In this document: one piece after another, positions 63,284 through 64,000 of the stretch
Numbering within the stretch: position 1 is the first letter of the stretch
Layout: the number at the start of each line of letters is the position of its first letter
Assembly (NCBI GenBank): GCA_964368755.1
Contig: CAYJCR010000002.1
Location: forward strand, 62,001 to 126,000
DNA: 64,000 bases
Direction: 5' to 3'
From: CALVZT01 sp964368755
GTDB lineage: Bacteria > Bacillota > Clostridia > Christensenellales > UBA1242
The notes under the pieces: generated by a model
Told to the model about the DNA's origin: nothing
The model's input: the letters and a program-made list of their open reading frames with translations, nothing else
Database searches by the model: none
Made by a program: the position numbers and the translations under genes

Positions 63284-63312
63284 ATACTAACACAATTGCA
63301 ACTCTAAGTCAT
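63284..63312 (-). promoter_or_regulatory. pnuC promoter predicting a leaderless mRNA
   Basis: On the minus strand ATGACT (63312-63307), 17-base spacer, TAGTAT (63289-63284), six bases ATATGT, then the ATG. Confidence 0.5.
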
Positions 63313-63385
63313 CCAAAGTGAACAAATATTTGCGACTTCGAATACAATGTAATAACCAATAATGTATATACAAAAGGAGTTTGTT

Positions 63386-63928
63386 ATGAGTTGTTTTTCG
63401 TTTTTTCGTAGAGATCGTTGCGATCCTTGTTGCATTGGACCAAGAGGTCCACAAGGTCCAATAGGCCCAACTGGACTTACGGGGGCTACAGGCCCGCAAG
63501 GTCCTGCCGGTCCACAAGGCCCTGCTGGAGTCACAAGCATAGATAGTATACTAGTGGATAATGATGGTACTCAGACAGTCACAACCAATAGTCTTGTAGA
63601 TCTAGGAACAGTTATTAATGCAACTGGCACTTCTGCCGTCTTTACACCTCCCAATACTATTACTGTAAATGCAGGAAGTTATTTTATACTCTTTGACTCT
63701 TTGGTTGCCAATGCAGGTGCATCTGGAGATGTTGGAGCTTCTATGCTAATCAATGGGACCGCAGTAGATAATGCCTCAGAGTATATACCTGCAACAACCA
63801 CACAGACGCAAATAGCACTCATGCATAGTATAACAGTCACAAGCCCTACAACTATTGCTATCAGGAATGGCTCTACCGTATCTAACATCTACCATGATAC
63901 AAGTTTATTTGTCCTTAGACTCGCATAA
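63386..63928 (+). CDS. BclA-like collagen-repeat protein, 180 aa
   Basis: The product starts MSCFSFFRRDRCDPCC, with several cysteines and no classical signal peptide, then ten Gly-X-Y triplets (GPRGPQGPIGPTGLTG and on, residues about 18-48) rich in proline at X. The C-terminal 130 residues are a beta-rich domain resembling the trimeric C-terminal globular domain of BclA-type exosporium proteins. Such proteins coat spores of Bacillus and clostridia and form a hair-like nap. Start is the ATG at 63386 with AAAGGAG eight bases upstream; an upstream in-frame ATG at 63362 lacks one. Spore-surface location is an inference from family and from the sporulation genes nearby. Confidence 0.85.
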   Translation: MSCFSFFRRDRCDPCCIGPRGPQGPIGPTGLTGATGPQGPAGPQGPAGVTSIDSILVDNDGTQTVTTNSLVDLGTVINATGTSAVFTPPNTITVNAGSYFILFDSLVANAGASGDVGASMLINGTAVDNASEYIPATTTQTQIALMHSITVTSPTTIAIRNGSTVSNIYHDTSLFVLRLA

Positions 63929-63951
63929 AATAGTTCTTTTTCTCCCCTAAT

Positions 63952-63983
63952 AAAGCACATGTCTTATCAATATGTGCTTTTTT
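63952..63983 (+). terminator. Terminator of the collagen-like gene
   Basis: AAAGCACAT (63952-63960) pairs with ATGTGCTTT (63972-63980), then T to 63983. The remaining bases to 64000 show nothing. Confidence 0.75.
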
Positions 63984-64000
63984 GCAAAAAAACTATAATA

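Overview
The window is a stretch of chromosome from an AT-rich, spore-forming Firmicute, most likely an uncultured Clostridia-type gut bacterium. The evidence is a spoIIID, spoIIQ and ywmB-like sporulation cluster, lipoproteins with Gram-positive lipoboxes, a clostridial pth-mfd-prsA gene order and a BclA-like collagen protein. I see no tRNA or rRNA gene, no CRISPR array, no insertion sequence and no prophage. One assembly gap of 100 N (26141-26240) lies inside a polysaccharide deacetylase gene. It is flanked by an exact 55-base duplication and looks like two overlapping contig ends.

Layout. 1-604 holds the 5' part of a lipoprotein gene. 920-21010 is one gene for a giant lipoprotein of about 6,700 residues: Ig-like modules first, then beta-helix-like modules, then about 46 GLUG-type repeats in the last third. 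21.2-27.8 kb holds ttcA-like, an unknown gene, spoIIID, acpP, spoIIQ, ywmB-like, a deacetylase and a membrane flippase. 27.9-38.9 kb is a long minus-strand housekeeping block: two CPBP proteases, rlmH, an M14 peptidase, tadA, two GlmU-like halves, pth, mfd and prsA. The GlmU-like pair sits where glmU normally sits, but its first half lacks the nucleotidyltransferase signature. 39.0-40.9 kb is walJ-htrA. 41.1-46.8 kb holds cell-surface genes (an internally repetitive protein, an M1 peptidase, a DUF4097-like protein). 46.9-54.2 kb holds a short alaS, an SDR gene with a G9 tract, dnaB, a small membrane protein, typA and a lipoprotein. 54.4-60.3 kb holds a CYTH-like gene, a degenerate plus an intact nucleoside hydrolase, and a large M4 metalloprotease. 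60.4-64 kb holds galU, an NMN adenylyltransferase-like gene, tsaC, pnuC and the collagen-like gene.

How it fits together. A large share of the coding capacity makes exported, anchored proteins: two related lipoproteins, the giant GLUG protein, PrsA foldase, HtrA, M1 and M4 proteases and several single-TM proteins. PrsA and HtrA would handle folding and quality control of such exports. The NadR-like enzyme and PnuC form a nicotinamide riboside/NMN salvage route.

The points most worth following up are: (1) a set of monocistronic genes whose -10 box sits exactly 6 bases before the ATG with no Shine-Dalgarno, which predicts leaderless mRNAs; (2) an H-type pseudoknot in the prsA leader; (3) pseudo-enzyme/enzyme pairs (GlmU-like and nucleoside hydrolase); and (4) the architecture of the giant GLUG protein.
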